64,000 bases of DNA from Echinarachnius parma (GCA_037951105.1 JBAMJV010002958.1:1-64000), one strand, 5' to 3'. Counted from the stretch's first letter, positions 39,701-45,802 are shown. The notes: a model not told the origin generated them from the letters alone. A program made the numbers and translations.

Positions 39701-42143
39701 TTATAGGGATACACCGAGTCAGTGGTGTAGCGTGGTCGGACTGATTGGGGCACACCTTATGTATTTCTTTCATTTTTCAAATTTGTGTGCTCCTTATTAT
39801 AGTGTCTTTTTATTTGTATTGATTTGACAAACTATTAGGGGCACAGCCTCCCCCCCCCCCCCCCGTAGCTACGCCACTGCACGAGTCCCTTACCATGGCC
39901 ATGGCCGCCGGCCGTGAAGACATCGATTGTGGTATGTATTGCGCAAAAAAAAAAGTAAAATTGCAAATATTACGTTTGAACGAGATAATCCATCACGTGA
40001 TGTATTACGTATCGAACGTAATAATTATCACGTTCAAACGTGATAATATATTTTTTCTATACATGTCCCTTCTGGGGCTTCGTAGTATCGTACTTGGTAC
40101 GATAAAAAAATCACTACAAAATCTATCGAACGATTACAAAATCACACAAACGATTACAAAATCACACAAACGATTACCAAATCACACGAACGATTACAAA
40201 ATCACACAAACGATTACAAAATCATTGATTTTGTTACAAAATCACACAAACGATTACAAATCACACAAACGATTACCAATCACACGAACGATTACAAAAT
40301 CACACAAACGATTACAAAATCATTGATTTGTTACAAAATCACACGAACGATTACAAAATCACACAAACGATTACAAAATCATTGATTTTGTTAACAAAAT
40401 CACTCAACAGGATTGATTTTGTAACAAAATATTTCTGTCGATTGATTTTGTAACAAAATCATTTTTTTTTGCTTGATTTTGTAACAAAATCATTTCTGTC
40501 GATTGATTTTGTAACAAAATCATTTTTTTTGCTTGATTTTGTAACAAAATCATTTCTGTCGATTGATTTTGTAACAAAATCATTTTTTTTGCTTGATTTT
40601 GTGACAAAATCATTTCTGTCGATTGATTTTGTAACAAAATCATTTTTTTTGCTTGATTTTGTGACAAAATCATTTCTGTCGATTGATTTTGTAACAAAAT
40701 CATTTTTTTTGCTTGATTTTGTGACAAAATCATTTCTGTCGATTGATTTGTAACAAAATCATTTTTTTTGCTTGATTTTGTAACAAAATCATTTTCTGTC
40801 CGATTGATTTTGTAACAAAATCATTTTTTTGGCTTGATTTTGTGACAAAATCATTTCTGTCGATTGATTTTGTAACAAAATCATTTTTTTGCCTTGATTT
40901 TGTGACAAAATCATTTCTGTCGATTGTTTTTGTAACAAAATCATTCTCTGTCGATTGAATTTTGTAACAAAATCATTATTGTTGGTTGATTTTGTAACAA
41001 AATCATTTCTGTCGATTGATTTTGTAACAAAATCATTATTGTTGGTTGATTTTGTAACAAAATCATTTCTGTCGATTGATTTTGTAACAAAATCATTATT
41101 GTTGGTGATTTTGTAACAAAATCATTGATTTTGTAACGGAATCCATGTGTTTACACTTGGCGCCCCATACCTTTGTGGGCATCGAGTTGCCAGCTAGCAA
41201 AGCCTTCATACCATTTGTCAGTTCCAGACTAAAATAGAACCACTTATCCTAGGACTGCAAGACTAATAGTGAAACTGTTTGAAAGCCGTAATCTTCAAGA
41301 GGGTTTAAAGATAGTATCCTTCTTTTGCAAGCCTCTTCAAGTTCAGTAAACATTCAATACACCACAAGGACTACTATGTTCATCAAAAATGAATTCAAAT
41401 GAGGCATAGAAAAACAAATCGTGTTGCAGGACTAGCTCTATTTTCTTTGCTCATTTTCATTCCATGTTCCCTACGCTTGAAATGTTTTTTCACAACTTTT
41501 AAATTTTGGCTTGCAAAAGATGGAATTTAAAACTAAATATTCCTTTTTCGGACCTGGGATCACTGACAATAGAACCTTCATGCCATTGGTCAGTTCCAGA
41601 CCCATGGTAGAACAGATTATCCACTGCAGCCTTTATAATATAGTTTTTAAGCCGTATTTTTAAAGAGAGCTTTAAACTACAAATAAAAATTATGCAAACT
41701 CGGCAACATCCAAAGCTGCATAGCAGCCATTTCGGGTATCAGGTAACAAACTAACAATGCCCTTCATATCGTTTGTCAGTTCCAGACCACTATAGAACCA
41801 CTTATCCACCACAGACTGGGTGATCATACTGTTGTTAAGCCTAAATTCTTTAACCTGTTCAAGAAAATGTGATTTTGGTATAACATGCATTCTCCATTAA
41901 CCCCCGGCCCTAGTATTTTCAGAACCAGTCCTGAACAGTTTAATATGGTTAAAATTATATGTAATGACTAAACTCACCAACGATGAACGTCCAACGCCGC
42001 AGCTGCCTTTTCGGATGTGGGATCACTGACCAGTAGGACCTTCATGCCATTGTCAGTTCCAGGCCACGGTAGAACCGCTTATCCTCCGCAGACTTGGTGA
42101 TACTGTCATGCTGCTTAGCAATGGCAGGGTTTACAGCAGACAT
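14526..42143 (-). CDS. IDE: Insulin-degrading enzyme (insulysin), 22 coding exons
   Basis: M16-family zinc metalloprotease that cleaves insulin, amyloid-beta and other short peptides in a closed two-half chamber. All 22 exons keep phase and sum to 2982 nt (993 aa from the Met at 42141-42143; the human enzyme is 1019 aa, 978 from its internal Met42). Visible motifs: inverted zinc site H69-F-L-E72-H73 (vertebrate form HFCEH), third ligand in E-V-N-A-V-D-S-E150 exactly 77 residues after the second His as in human, and the C-half substrate-binding block L-R-T-K-E-Q-L-G-Y with its Arg and Tyr. The protein ends in SKL, a canonical peroxisomal signal. The start Met has a strong ACCACC context, but an upstream acceptor-like CAG leaves room for another 5' exon. 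Odd points: two compensating indels in the first exon, one GC donor, and decayed exon copies in many introns. It lies in tandem downstream of HTT. Confidence 0.95.
15081..15319 (-). CDS. IDE: IDE coding exon 21
   Basis: Acceptor ATCCGCAG, donor CAG|GTATCA. Encodes [20 protein letters not shown], then the [13 protein letters not shown] block. An open frame runs on past the donor, but exon 22 restores family homology. Confidence 0.94.
15388..15548. mobile_element. pogo/Tigger-type MITE
   Basis: CAGTGGAGCCTCGTTATAA at the left (after TA) and TTCTAATGAGGTTTCACTG at the right (before a non-TA flank) form imperfect terminal inverted repeats of a 161-bp element in the last-but-one IDE intron. Confidence 0.6.
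15592..15977. mobile_element. TTAA-flanked MITE
   Basis: Ends TTAAAGGGATCTAGTAAC and GTTACTAAGTCCCTTTAA are inverted. A second copy of the same family is in an HTT intron at about 60670-61031. Confidence 0.7.
16239..16386 (-). CDS. IDE: IDE coding exon 20
   Basis: Acceptor TAATCTAG, donor AGAG|GTGGGT. Encodes [20 protein letters not shown], then [10 protein letters not shown] and the SSRQYNFNR block. Confidence 0.93.
16733..16945 (+). pseudogene. Penelope-like element fragment (GIY-YIG endonuclease C-terminus) with hammerhead-like tail
   Basis: Plus-strand frame within 16724-17038 reads [12 protein letters not shown], then [17 protein letters not shown]. This K-E-A-x-Y-I-R / P-x-L-N-R-D / Y-D arrangement is the C-terminal part of the GIY-YIG endonuclease of Penelope-like retroelements. 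Downstream (16903-16927) is CTGATGA, a GGCTGT/ACAGCC stem and GACA, resembling a slightly mutated hammerhead core. It lies in an IDE intron, antisense to the gene, and is truncated. Confidence 0.65.
16996..17120 (-). CDS. IDE: IDE coding exon 19
   Basis: Acceptor ATACTACAG, donor GAG|GTAAAT. Encodes [20 protein letters not shown] and the following [10 protein letters not shown] block, the substrate-contacting region of the C-terminal half. Confidence 0.95.
17226..17305 (-). pseudogene. Decayed copy of the 5' part of IDE exon 19
   Basis: CTCTGTACATTGACC..GGACCGC..CCACTGAATGCAATATAACC..ACAAAACATAAA follows, in the same order, the segment 17074-17140 (CCCTGTACACCATTAGACCGC..CCACTGAATACAAGATAACC..ACAAACATGAA), including the acceptor region. 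Confidence 0.65.
17410..17712 (-). pseudogene. Three tandem decayed copies of the 3' half of IDE exon 18
   Basis: Copies at about 17410-17478, 17528-17597 and 17648-17712 each contain TTCTTTGGTCCTGAGCAT or a variant, GGTTCGCTGACAATTTGACAG and TTCTAGAAA, matching 17776-17850. Spacing is about 115-125 bp, with CAT/CAC microsatellite between copies. The first two keep a GT splice donor; the third is more diverged. None has the 5' half of the exon. Confidence 0.9.
17776..17943 (-). CDS. IDE: IDE coding exon 18
   Basis: Acceptor CTTTATCAG, donor GCTAG|GTATGA. Encodes [20 protein letters not shown] then [22 protein letters not shown]. It is the only complete one of four copies of its 3' half. Confidence 0.95.
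18660..18866 (-). CDS. IDE: IDE coding exon 17
   Basis: Acceptor ATTTGCAG, donor GATG|GTTAGG. Encodes [32 protein letters not shown] and [18 protein letters not shown]. Confidence 0.94.
19165..19236 (-). pseudogene. Decayed copy of the 3' part of IDE exon 16
   Basis: ACCATATATGCACTGCACC..AGTCCATGCCAGCTCTGCAACTAG..TGTGTAATA matches 19329-19400 including the donor (GTATG/GTAAGG region), with a 10-bp deletion in the middle. Confidence 0.8.
19331..19451 (-). CDS. IDE: IDE coding exon 16
   Basis: Acceptor CACTATTCAG, donor GATG|GTAAGG. Encodes [20 protein letters not shown], then [12 protein letters not shown]. Confidence 0.94.
19539..20212. mobile_element. TA-flanked inverted-repeat transposon
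   Basis: CAGTGCGAGT and ACTCGCACTG are the termini, each next to TA (19537-19538, 20213-20214). Inverted homology continues inward for much of each half (CTTGGACAC..TTTTGCATGA matched to TCATGCAAAA..GTGTCCAAG). No transposase frame. Confidence 0.75.
20438..20877. mobile_element. TTAA-flanked MITE
   Basis: TTAAAGGGTACCACCACCCA and the inverted GGTGGTCCCCTTTAA define a 440-bp non-coding element in an IDE intron. Confidence 0.65.
21014..21124 (-). CDS. IDE: IDE coding exon 15
   Basis: Acceptor TCTCTCAG, donor AACG|GTAAGT. Encodes [20 protein letters not shown], then [17 protein letters not shown]. Confidence 0.95.
21198..21590. mobile_element. Inverted-repeat element with a hammerhead-like centre
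   Basis: TGTGGTTTGCAGTTGCACCA..GGATTGGTGAGTCCTG is mirrored by CAGGACTCACCAATCC..TGGTGCAACCGCAAACCACA. Between the arms lie short direct repeats of AGTCCTxxAAAGGACTG and, on the minus strand at 21435-21470, ACGATGA + stem GAACA/TGTTC + GAAACGTC. Confidence 0.6.
22085..22229 (-). CDS. IDE: IDE coding exon 14
   Basis: Acceptor TTCTTTAG, donor CGAG|GTAACT. Encodes [20 protein letters not shown], then [16 protein letters not shown]. Confidence 0.94.
22316..22410 (-). pseudogene. Decayed copy of the 5' half of IDE exon 14
   Basis: ACTCATTCAACTTGTCATGTAG..AAGGTGCAGAAAATGACTGT..TAGTGTAGTGGGT..GTAGGCCAGGGGACAAA matches 22149-22233 through the acceptor, with small deletions. Confidence 0.85.
22560..22650 (-). 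pseudogene. Decayed copy of the 3' end of IDE exon 13
   Basis: ATATCTCTGGGTTCATACACTACAGGCTTTGAGCAGAAGGAAGG resembles 22695-22738 (ATATCTCTAGGAGCATACATGCTTTGGGCAGAAGGAA). Short but collinear. Confidence 0.55.
22691..22896 (-). CDS. IDE: IDE coding exon 13
   Basis: Acceptor TTTGAAACAG, donor CCAG|GTATGA. Encodes [28 protein letters not shown] and [16 protein letters not shown]. Confidence 0.95.
23041..23264. mobile_element. Palindromic MITE
   Basis: TAATAGCCCGGTCACATATC and its imperfect reverse complement GATATCTGACCGGGCCATTA bound a 224-bp foldback element; CCGGTGATG/CATCACCGG is paired internally. TAA/TTA edges would suit a PIF/Harbinger-like element (inference). Confidence 0.65.
23470..24382. 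mobile_element. TA-flanked transposon ending 20 bp from an IDE splice donor
   Basis: CTGTATAAGC and GCTTATACAG termini, each next to TA (23468-23469, 24383-24384), with TTTTCGCG-type subterminal motifs. 913 bp, no recognised protein. Its right end is 20 bp from the exon-12 boundary. Confidence 0.65.
24402..24504 (-). CDS. IDE: IDE coding exon 12 (GC splice donor)
   Basis: Acceptor CTATATAG. The exon ends CAG|GCAAGT, a GC donor with otherwise strong consensus; joining here gives V-V-Q|R-W-K, as in the family. Encodes [20 protein letters not shown], then TEYNVK. Confidence 0.93.
24665..25285. mobile_element. Second copy of the 10735-11522 element family
   Basis: Starts with TGGATCTTCGACTGTGTGCA and contains several units with GACCTTTGACCTCA and GAGATAACGCAATCACGAGA. 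More diverged than the first copy; a third fragment is at 50340-50560. Confidence 0.6.
25309..25412 (-). CDS. IDE: IDE coding exon 11
   Basis: Acceptor TTCCACTAG, donor TCAG|GTCAGT. Encodes [20 protein letters not shown], then [11 protein letters not shown]. Confidence 0.93.
25826..25900 (-). pseudogene. Decayed copy of part of IDE exon 10
   Basis: TGTACCCAACTTCCTGGTACTTCCTTGCGAATCATGTTCATATACTG matches 26277-26322 (TGTACCCAGCTCTGTGGTCC..CATGTTCATATACTG). Confidence 0.75.
26183..26355 (-). CDS. IDE: IDE coding exon 10
   Basis: Acceptor ATATCACAG, donor GCAC|GTAAGT. Encodes [35 protein letters not shown] and [13 protein letters not shown]. Confidence 0.95.
26754..26919 (-). CDS. IDE: IDE coding exon 9
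   Basis: Acceptor CTGCCCTAG, donor CTAG|GTGAGC. Encodes [35 protein letters not shown] and [10 protein letters not shown]. Confidence 0.95.
26971..28071. mobile_element. 1.1-kb transposon with 8-bp imperfect target duplication
   Basis: TAAGCCTGGGTCGG at the left is matched by inverted CCGACATGGCTTA at the right, and the subterminal CCGGAATCCG/CGGTATTCCGAT motifs are also inverted. Flanks are ATTATCAG (26963-26970) and ATCATCAG (28072-28079), 7 of 8 identical but in ATC-rich context. It contains a large central palindrome (27483-27625) and no transposase. It separates IDE exon 9 from a decayed copy of its 5' end. Confidence 0.7.
27483..27625. repeat. 143-bp near-perfect palindrome
   Basis: Centred on GAATTC at 27551-27556. 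The inner ~36 bp of each arm is exact (ACGCGAGATATCCATCCGCC and onward), and the outer part pairs GTATACTTTGCGTGCA with TGCACGCAAAGTATAC. Confidence 0.85.
28140..28200 (-). pseudogene. Decayed copy of the 5' end and acceptor of IDE exon 9
   Basis: AGATGACCCAAATAATGATCAGGCTAGAGCAGAATATGA matches 26897-26934 (AGGTGACCTAGGTAATGGGCGGGCTAGGGCAGAATGAAAA) and, as there, is preceded by a run of divergent exon sequence. Confidence 0.7.
28343..28432 (-). CDS. IDE: IDE coding exon 8
   Basis: Acceptor TTTTTCAG, donor TAAG|GTGAGA. Encodes [20 protein letters not shown], then [10 protein letters not shown]. Confidence 0.93.
29093..29205 (-). CDS. IDE: IDE coding exon 7
   Basis: Acceptor TGATTTCAG, donor CCAG|GTATGT. 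Encodes [20 protein letters not shown], then [10 protein letters not shown]. Confidence 0.94.
29341..31017. mobile_element. 1.7-kb element with clustered CGTCACGGACATTAC repeats
   Basis: Terminal inverted repeats TATGGGCAACTCCA (29341-29354) and TGGAATTGCCCATA (31004-31017), 13 of 14 bp. Seven copies of a 16-mer of the form GCGTCACGGACATTAC lie near the ends: four forward at 29355, 29534, 29723 and 29746, two reverse at 30443 and 30468, one forward at 30619. The AT-rich interior has no recognised protein. Confidence 0.75.
31018..31233. mobile_element. Palindromic MITE with TA target duplication
   Basis: CCGTAGAACACCATCGTCAA is mirrored by TTGACGACGGTGTTCTACGG, with inverted homology for about 58 bp. 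TA flanks both ends (31016-31017, 31234-31235). It abuts the 29341-31017 element. Confidence 0.8.
31687..31809 (-). CDS. IDE: IDE coding exon 6
   Basis: Acceptor ATACTCCAG, donor AGAG|GTGAGG. Encodes [20 protein letters not shown], then [13 protein letters not shown] and TVLGR. Confidence 0.94.
31983..32323. mobile_element. hAT-like short element (CAGGGCTC ends)
   Basis: CAGGGCTCCACACTTACA at the left and AGTGTCGAGCCCTG at the right are inverted; GGGCCA/TGGCCC motifs repeat inside. No exact target duplication was found. Diverged relatives at 32577-32660 and 51826-51905. Confidence 0.55.
32670..33057. mobile_element. TTAA-flanked MITE
   Basis: TTAAAGGTGCACCTGTAAAG and its exact reverse complement form the termini. 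388 bp; fragments of the same family occur at 11544-11712 and about 34095-34360. Confidence 0.75.
33215..33850. repeat. Low-complexity C, A and T tracts with transposon debris
   Basis: A C-run (33220-33246), long T-runs (33341-33368, 33734-33760) and an A-run (33716-33733), plus inverted pieces of a terminus with TGTATAAGACGCACCCCC at 33772 and AGTGCGTCTTATACACGGAG at 33819. Confidence 0.7.
33864..34033 (-). CDS. IDE: IDE coding exon 5 (third zinc ligand)
   Basis: Acceptor TTGGTGCAG, donor ACTG|GTGAGT. Encodes [29 protein letters not shown] with the zinc-ligand Glu, and [11 protein letters not shown]. Confidence 0.95.
35103..35206 (-). CDS. IDE: IDE coding exon 4
   Basis: Acceptor AACTTCAG, donor ACAG|GTAAGT. 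Encodes [20 protein letters not shown], then [14 protein letters not shown]. Confidence 0.95.
35571..36101. mobile_element. TTAA-flanked element with a 200-bp internal palindrome
   Basis: TTAAAGGGAGCGT..CTCGCAA at the left and TTGCGAG..ACGGTCCCTTTAA at the right. Inside, 35763-35962 folds back almost completely (TTGGCAAGCTTAACAATAGT against ACTATTGTTAAGCTTGCCAA). Confidence 0.75.
36452..36478 (-). CDS. IDE: IDE coding exon 3 (27-nt micro-exon)
   Basis: Acceptor TTTTACAG, donor TCAG|GTGAGT. Encodes YPSENAYSQ, matching the family segment between the zinc-site exon and the FLSEH exon; phase 0 at both ends. Confidence 0.9.
36732..36808 (-). CDS. IDE: IDE coding exon 2 (catalytic HxxEH exon)
   Basis: Acceptor TGTGTTTAG, donor AAAG|GTAAAC. 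Encodes [20 protein letters not shown] then LGTEK. HFLEH supplies two zinc ligands and the catalytic Glu. The Cys of vertebrate HFCEH is Leu here, as in bacterial pitrilysins. Confidence 0.96.
37170..37900. repeat. Outer tandem-repeat zone, left arm of foldback element
   Basis: About 24 units of 30 bp, with alternating tails (CGACAGAA, CAACAATA, then GCAAAAAA), each carrying an inverted repeat TGATTTTG/CAAAATCA. Confidence 0.92.
39720..39876. mobile_element. hAT-like fragment inside the foldback spacer
   Basis: CAGTGGTGTAGCGTGG at the left and GTAGCTACGCCACTG at the right are inverted. Another CAGTGGCGTAGC end lies at 39417, so two related insertions may overlap. Target duplication is uncertain. 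Confidence 0.5.
40410..41130. repeat. Outer tandem-repeat zone, right arm of foldback element
   Basis: Reverse complement of 37170-37900, with the same order of tail types and a few one-base indels. Confidence 0.92.
41170..41275 (-). pseudogene. Decayed copy of IDE exon 1, split by the foldback element
   Basis: CTTCATACCATTTGTCAGTTCCAGAC..TAGAACCACTTATCC matches 42041-42084 of the real exon. Its missing start (GATCTGCAGCTGCCTTTG) lies on the other side of the transposon at 37121-37138. Confidence 0.8.
41548..41650 (-). pseudogene. Decayed copy of IDE exon 1 (second)
   Basis: TTTTTCGGACCTGGGATCACTGAC..ACCTTCATGCCATTGGTCAG..TCCAGAC..GGTAGAACAG..TTATCCACTGCAG is collinear with 42008-42095. It retains GG where the real exon has a single G. 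Confidence 0.85.
41690..41860 (-). pseudogene. Decayed copy of IDE exon 1 (third), open frame retained
   Basis: Minus-strand frame reads [20 protein letters not shown], then AALDVAEFA, recognisably the exon-1 block but with substitutions and an insertion at the VLLVSD position. No good splice donor follows LDV. Confidence 0.75.
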
Positions 42144-42162
42144 GGTGGTTGTAGAGGCTACA
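41978..42162 (-). CDS. IDE: IDE coding exon 1 in this window (N-terminus, two indels)
   Basis: Acceptor-like TTTGTTCCAG, donor TTG|GTGAGT. Coding from the ATG at 42141-42143: [30 protein letters not shown], then a one-base deletion (near 42051) relative to [12 protein letters not shown] and a one-base excess near LDVH. The length (185 nt) still gives the right phase into exon 2. Literally read, the frame hits TGA after the deletion. Assembly error or a real lesion cannot be told apart here. Confidence 0.8.
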
Positions 42163-42776
42163 CTGGAACAAAGTGAGGGGCTGCCAAGTGTTCAAAAGAT
42201 AAACAAATATCTTTGACAGAGCTCAAATTAGGAATTACATGCTGGTGAAAAGGCCTAGGGGCCACTAAACAAAACTATTTAATTTTACTTGACTAAAGTG
42301 AATAGTAGACTTTTTAATATTGTTGTTTGGGAGCCATGTAGCTTTCAGATTTATTTAAAACCCAGTTAATTATGGTACGTTATTTTGTCATGTGTGCCCT
42401 ACTAACTGTTTTTACCGATCATAAGTGTGATTTATAAGGCAACTATGCACATTCAAATTTAGCAGGCATCAGTGAAAAATACACAGGGTCTCAGCTCAGG
42501 CCGATTTAGCCCACCAAAATGCCCAAAAGAACCCCTGTAATTATGCAAAACAAATTTTAGAGTGCTAATATCATGTAGGCTACCTTGAAAAGTAGCCCGG
42601 CCTAGACCTGGGTATAAAATCAATTTGATTCATTATCCCTGCTAACAAATATAGTAACTAATATACAAAATGGCCTTAATTTTGACAAATTTATATATTT
42701 TTCAACTATATTCAGCTATATAAATTATAATATATAGTTCAGTGAGTTTTAAAAACAATTTAGATGAATTTCAAGC

Positions 42777-43595
42777 AGTCCTACTACTTAGCGCGAACAA
42801 AGAAGTACTGCGAACAAGCGCTGACTAGTGACTATAGCGCGAATACGCAATCGATAGGTTATTTGGGGTTTTAGCGAGAAGATAACAGCTCCTGCCGGGG
42901 GGGGGGGGGGGGGGGGGGGGTGGCGCGGGGGCACAATGAACATCATAGAAGATTTTGACAAAAACACACACATCTCAGTCAGTTCAGCTGTGCGATGCCT
43001 TTTTATGCAGCAGCCAGCCTGCACTCTGCAGGCTGCAGCGGCATCGTCTCTGTCCGTAACCCGGCACAGTCGGCCTAAGCTGAGCCAGTGAAACCCGGCT
43101 CCACTTCTTCGGTCTTCGCACGCACACTTACTTATCAGAATTAATCTTTCGTTCGTCTGTTACACTACTAGTACTACCCACTTTTTCAGAGCTGAACTCG
43201 CCGTGCTGAAACCTCTGTAAAGTGTCCTTAGACGGATCATCCAGTTATGAGTTCAAAACGTCAAGATCTGTTCACATCTGCTACCTTTTGTTCGGGGTTT
43301 ATGACTGGACAACAACGTTAGAATCGATAGCAGTCGACACACAAGATCGTGGGGCACACTAATGTCTCAGCTCAGCATGCATGCAATATGCACTGGACGC
43401 GCGCGAACGCGAACGTAGGATTTATGCACCGATCTATGGTAGATCGGTGGATTTATGACTTTGAGTCTTTGACTTTCAACCTTCGCACGCACACTGCGCT
43501 CTAAAATCTTTAATCCTATAATTAAAGTTCAAGCAAAGGCCGGGGCCGGGGGGGGGGGGGGGGGGGGGGGGGTGGCGCGGGGGCACAATGAACAT
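42777..43595. other. IDE upstream region: transposon end, paired G-tract repeats, GC-rich patch
   Basis: A truncated copy of the GCGAACAAG element (42777-42890) is followed by a G-run with GGTGGCGCGGGGGCACAATG (to about 42947). The same G-run plus GGTGGCGCGGGGGCACAATGA recurs at 43550-43593. Between them, sequence is GC-richer; a minus-strand AA|GTAAGT at about 43130 might mark a non-coding first exon of IDE, which is speculative. Confidence 0.4.
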
Positions 43596-43599
43596 CTTG

Positions 43600-44530
43600 G
43601 TATGGCCACTTCCCGTTGCAAGCCAAATTTCATGAAAATCATTTGTAATAGGTCGTCATTGAAATTTAGTAATTTCCTCAAGAATTGCCGAATTATTTTG
43701 TGTAGATCTTTGTTTTTGAAGACAAAATGGCGTAAAACAGTGAAACTATAATGGAAGTATAATGGTAGTATACTGCAAATAATCGTACAGTGCTCAACTG
43801 CTATAGGGCAGGAGCTGAGATAAATTTCTAGTTAAACATACTGTTTCGATTTGTAATGCCCTTCAGTAACATGATTTGACCAGATACAGTAGGAAGAACA
43901 TGTACCAACAGAGAGTGTGTGTATAAAGGGGGTATATAAAGGAGGAATAATTATATGGAATTACATGTATACAAAATTAAGTTTGTATGTATTTTTTTAT
44001 CATAGTGTCTGATTTTATAATCATGATGCCTAGGCCTACAAACATTTTGAAATGCAAAACATCAAAACTGAAGAAATTACAAACAACAGTACATTATCAC
44101 GTATTGTAATTTGTTTGCCAACATACGTATGGTATGCAAACTTGTGAAGGTCACCTCAAAAAAAGTTGCGGACATAATGCCCCTCAAATACCCCAGAAAT
44201 GCAAAGATAACGGTTTGTATAACAAGCATAATTGATTACATAAATCAGTCCCTCTGGCGAAAACAGCCGAGTATGACTGAATTTAGAGCATATTCCTATG
44301 TTTTTCATCACATTATTGTAAATAGCGCCCTCATTTTGCTTGACCTGCTATATAAAGGTGGTTGATCTGATAATACAGAAATTGGAGGGGGGGAGGGGGC
44401 ACTATGTGCTCCCCCTCCCCCCCCCCCCCCCCCACCCCCCCCCCCCCCCCCTTGGGCTGCCGCAACTGGGGAAAGAGCAGAATTTGCCCAGACTGAACAT
44501 CCGGCTAAACAAAATCCTCTGAATTTGTCT
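43600..44530. other. Intergenic sequence, no gene seen
   Basis: AT-rich, unrecognised, ending in C/A homopolymer tracts at 44412-44452. Confidence 0.5.
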
Positions 44531-44539
44531 GTTTGTCAG

Positions 44540-44642
44540 CACGGGCGTAGCGAGTTACGCAATACCTATTCAACTGGGGGGGATGGATGAATAGATCATC
44601 CCACCCACTTGAATGGGTATCAATGTCATGTCTACGCCCGTG
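44540..44642. mobile_element. Tiny hAT-type MITE with perfect 8-bp target duplication
   Basis: CACGGGCGTAG and CTACGCCCGTG termini, flanked by TTTGTCAG on both sides (44532-44539, 44643-44650). 103 bp. Immediately after it, CAGTGGCGTAGCCAAG at 44654 is the end of another hAT-like element. Confidence 0.85.
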
Positions 44643-45620
44643 TTTGTCAGTATCAGTGGCGTAGCCAAGAATTGTCCCAAGGAGGGGGGACTGCAACACC
44701 TAAGCATACAGGGTCTGCTTTGGGTGGGGTCAAGGGGGCAGAAGCTTTTGGATTTTTCGCTATTCAAAGCCCCAGAATTAAAACTTATCAGCTAACAAGC
44801 AAGGAACAAGCAAAACAAAAAGTGGGCGTGGCACAAAGAACCCACCTCACTATGCACAGGTGGGAACCCTGGCTTTGCTGTTTAGGTTCGCTTTTTAGCA
44901 AACCCATGGCTAAAGCTAGGCTAAAGCTATAATTGCCACAACATATAGTGATTTTCCCTATATATATATATATATACTAGATTTTAATTCAGTCACCCTT
45001 ACACAATAAGGGAACAATGTACACGATCCCTCCCCCTCCCCCCCAAAAAAACAAAATAAATAAATACAAATAAATAAATTAATTAATTAAATAAAAAAGT
45101 TACGAGGCAACTCTGCATACCAATGTTTACAAATGTTAATACAAAACAACAACAAAAATAAACATAACTTCAATTATAATATGTTTCTAACAAACTTTTT
45201 TATTCAATATCCACATGATTTTGGTATAATTCTTGTATACATTCAATATTTTCAAGTTTGCTTAAAAGCTCTCTAAAAGTTACAAATTAAACACAAATAT
45301 TTGTAACTAGTATTGAAACATTTCATTCAAATAAAGAGCAAATTCAATCAAATATTTCTACACAATTCCACTATGAAGGGTCAACATTCTTCAAATAAAA
45401 GGTCAGCAACCATGCTTTGTCGGAAATCACTTCTACATATTTCTCTTGTTGACATAATCATATAATGTAATATAAAAAGGGACCAAATGTTTAGTTTGCA
45501 ATCATACTTATTTAAAAATTGATATTCTTTCTTAAATTGAGTGAGTTACATACATGTCATACAACTCTTAATGAAAGCAACATTGTGAGATGGCATTTCT
45601 ATTTAACTTTATATGTATTA

Positions 45621-45802
45621 CTGTAAACGTTGCTGAGTGGACACAAAAACACATTCGCTGCTTTTTAATTTCGCGGCCGAGCAAGTGTTCACACGTATTG
45701 CAAATCGTGCATTAATATTTGTGGGTTTTAATATTCGCGGACGCCGACTTCAGCACGAAATCCGCGAAAATTAATGCACCGCAAACATAACCACGTTTAC
45801 AG
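45621..45802. mobile_element. TA-flanked MITE
   Basis: CTGTAAACGT and ACGTTTACAG termini with TA on both sides; interior carries paired TTTCGCGG/CCGCGAAA-type motifs. Confidence 0.7.

Larger units (their letters stand above)
37139..41169. mobile_element. 4.0-kb foldback transposon with tandem-repeat inverted arms
   Basis: Inserted in the first IDE intron. Ends TATGGGGCGCCAAGTGTAAA and its reverse complement; flanks CCTTTG (37133-37138) and CCTTTG (41170-41175), or TA if the ends start at TGGGG. Arms of about 1.14 kb (37139-38281 and 40030-41169) are mirror images with three zones: 30-bp tandem units with palindromic core TGATTTTGTTACAAAATCA; ~18-20-bp units TGATTTTGTAATCGTTTG; and palindromic ACGTTCGAACGT units. 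The spacer (38400-40020) has no recognised protein and contains a hAT-like fragment. The architecture resembles Drosophila FB and sea urchin TU foldback elements. Confidence 0.88.
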
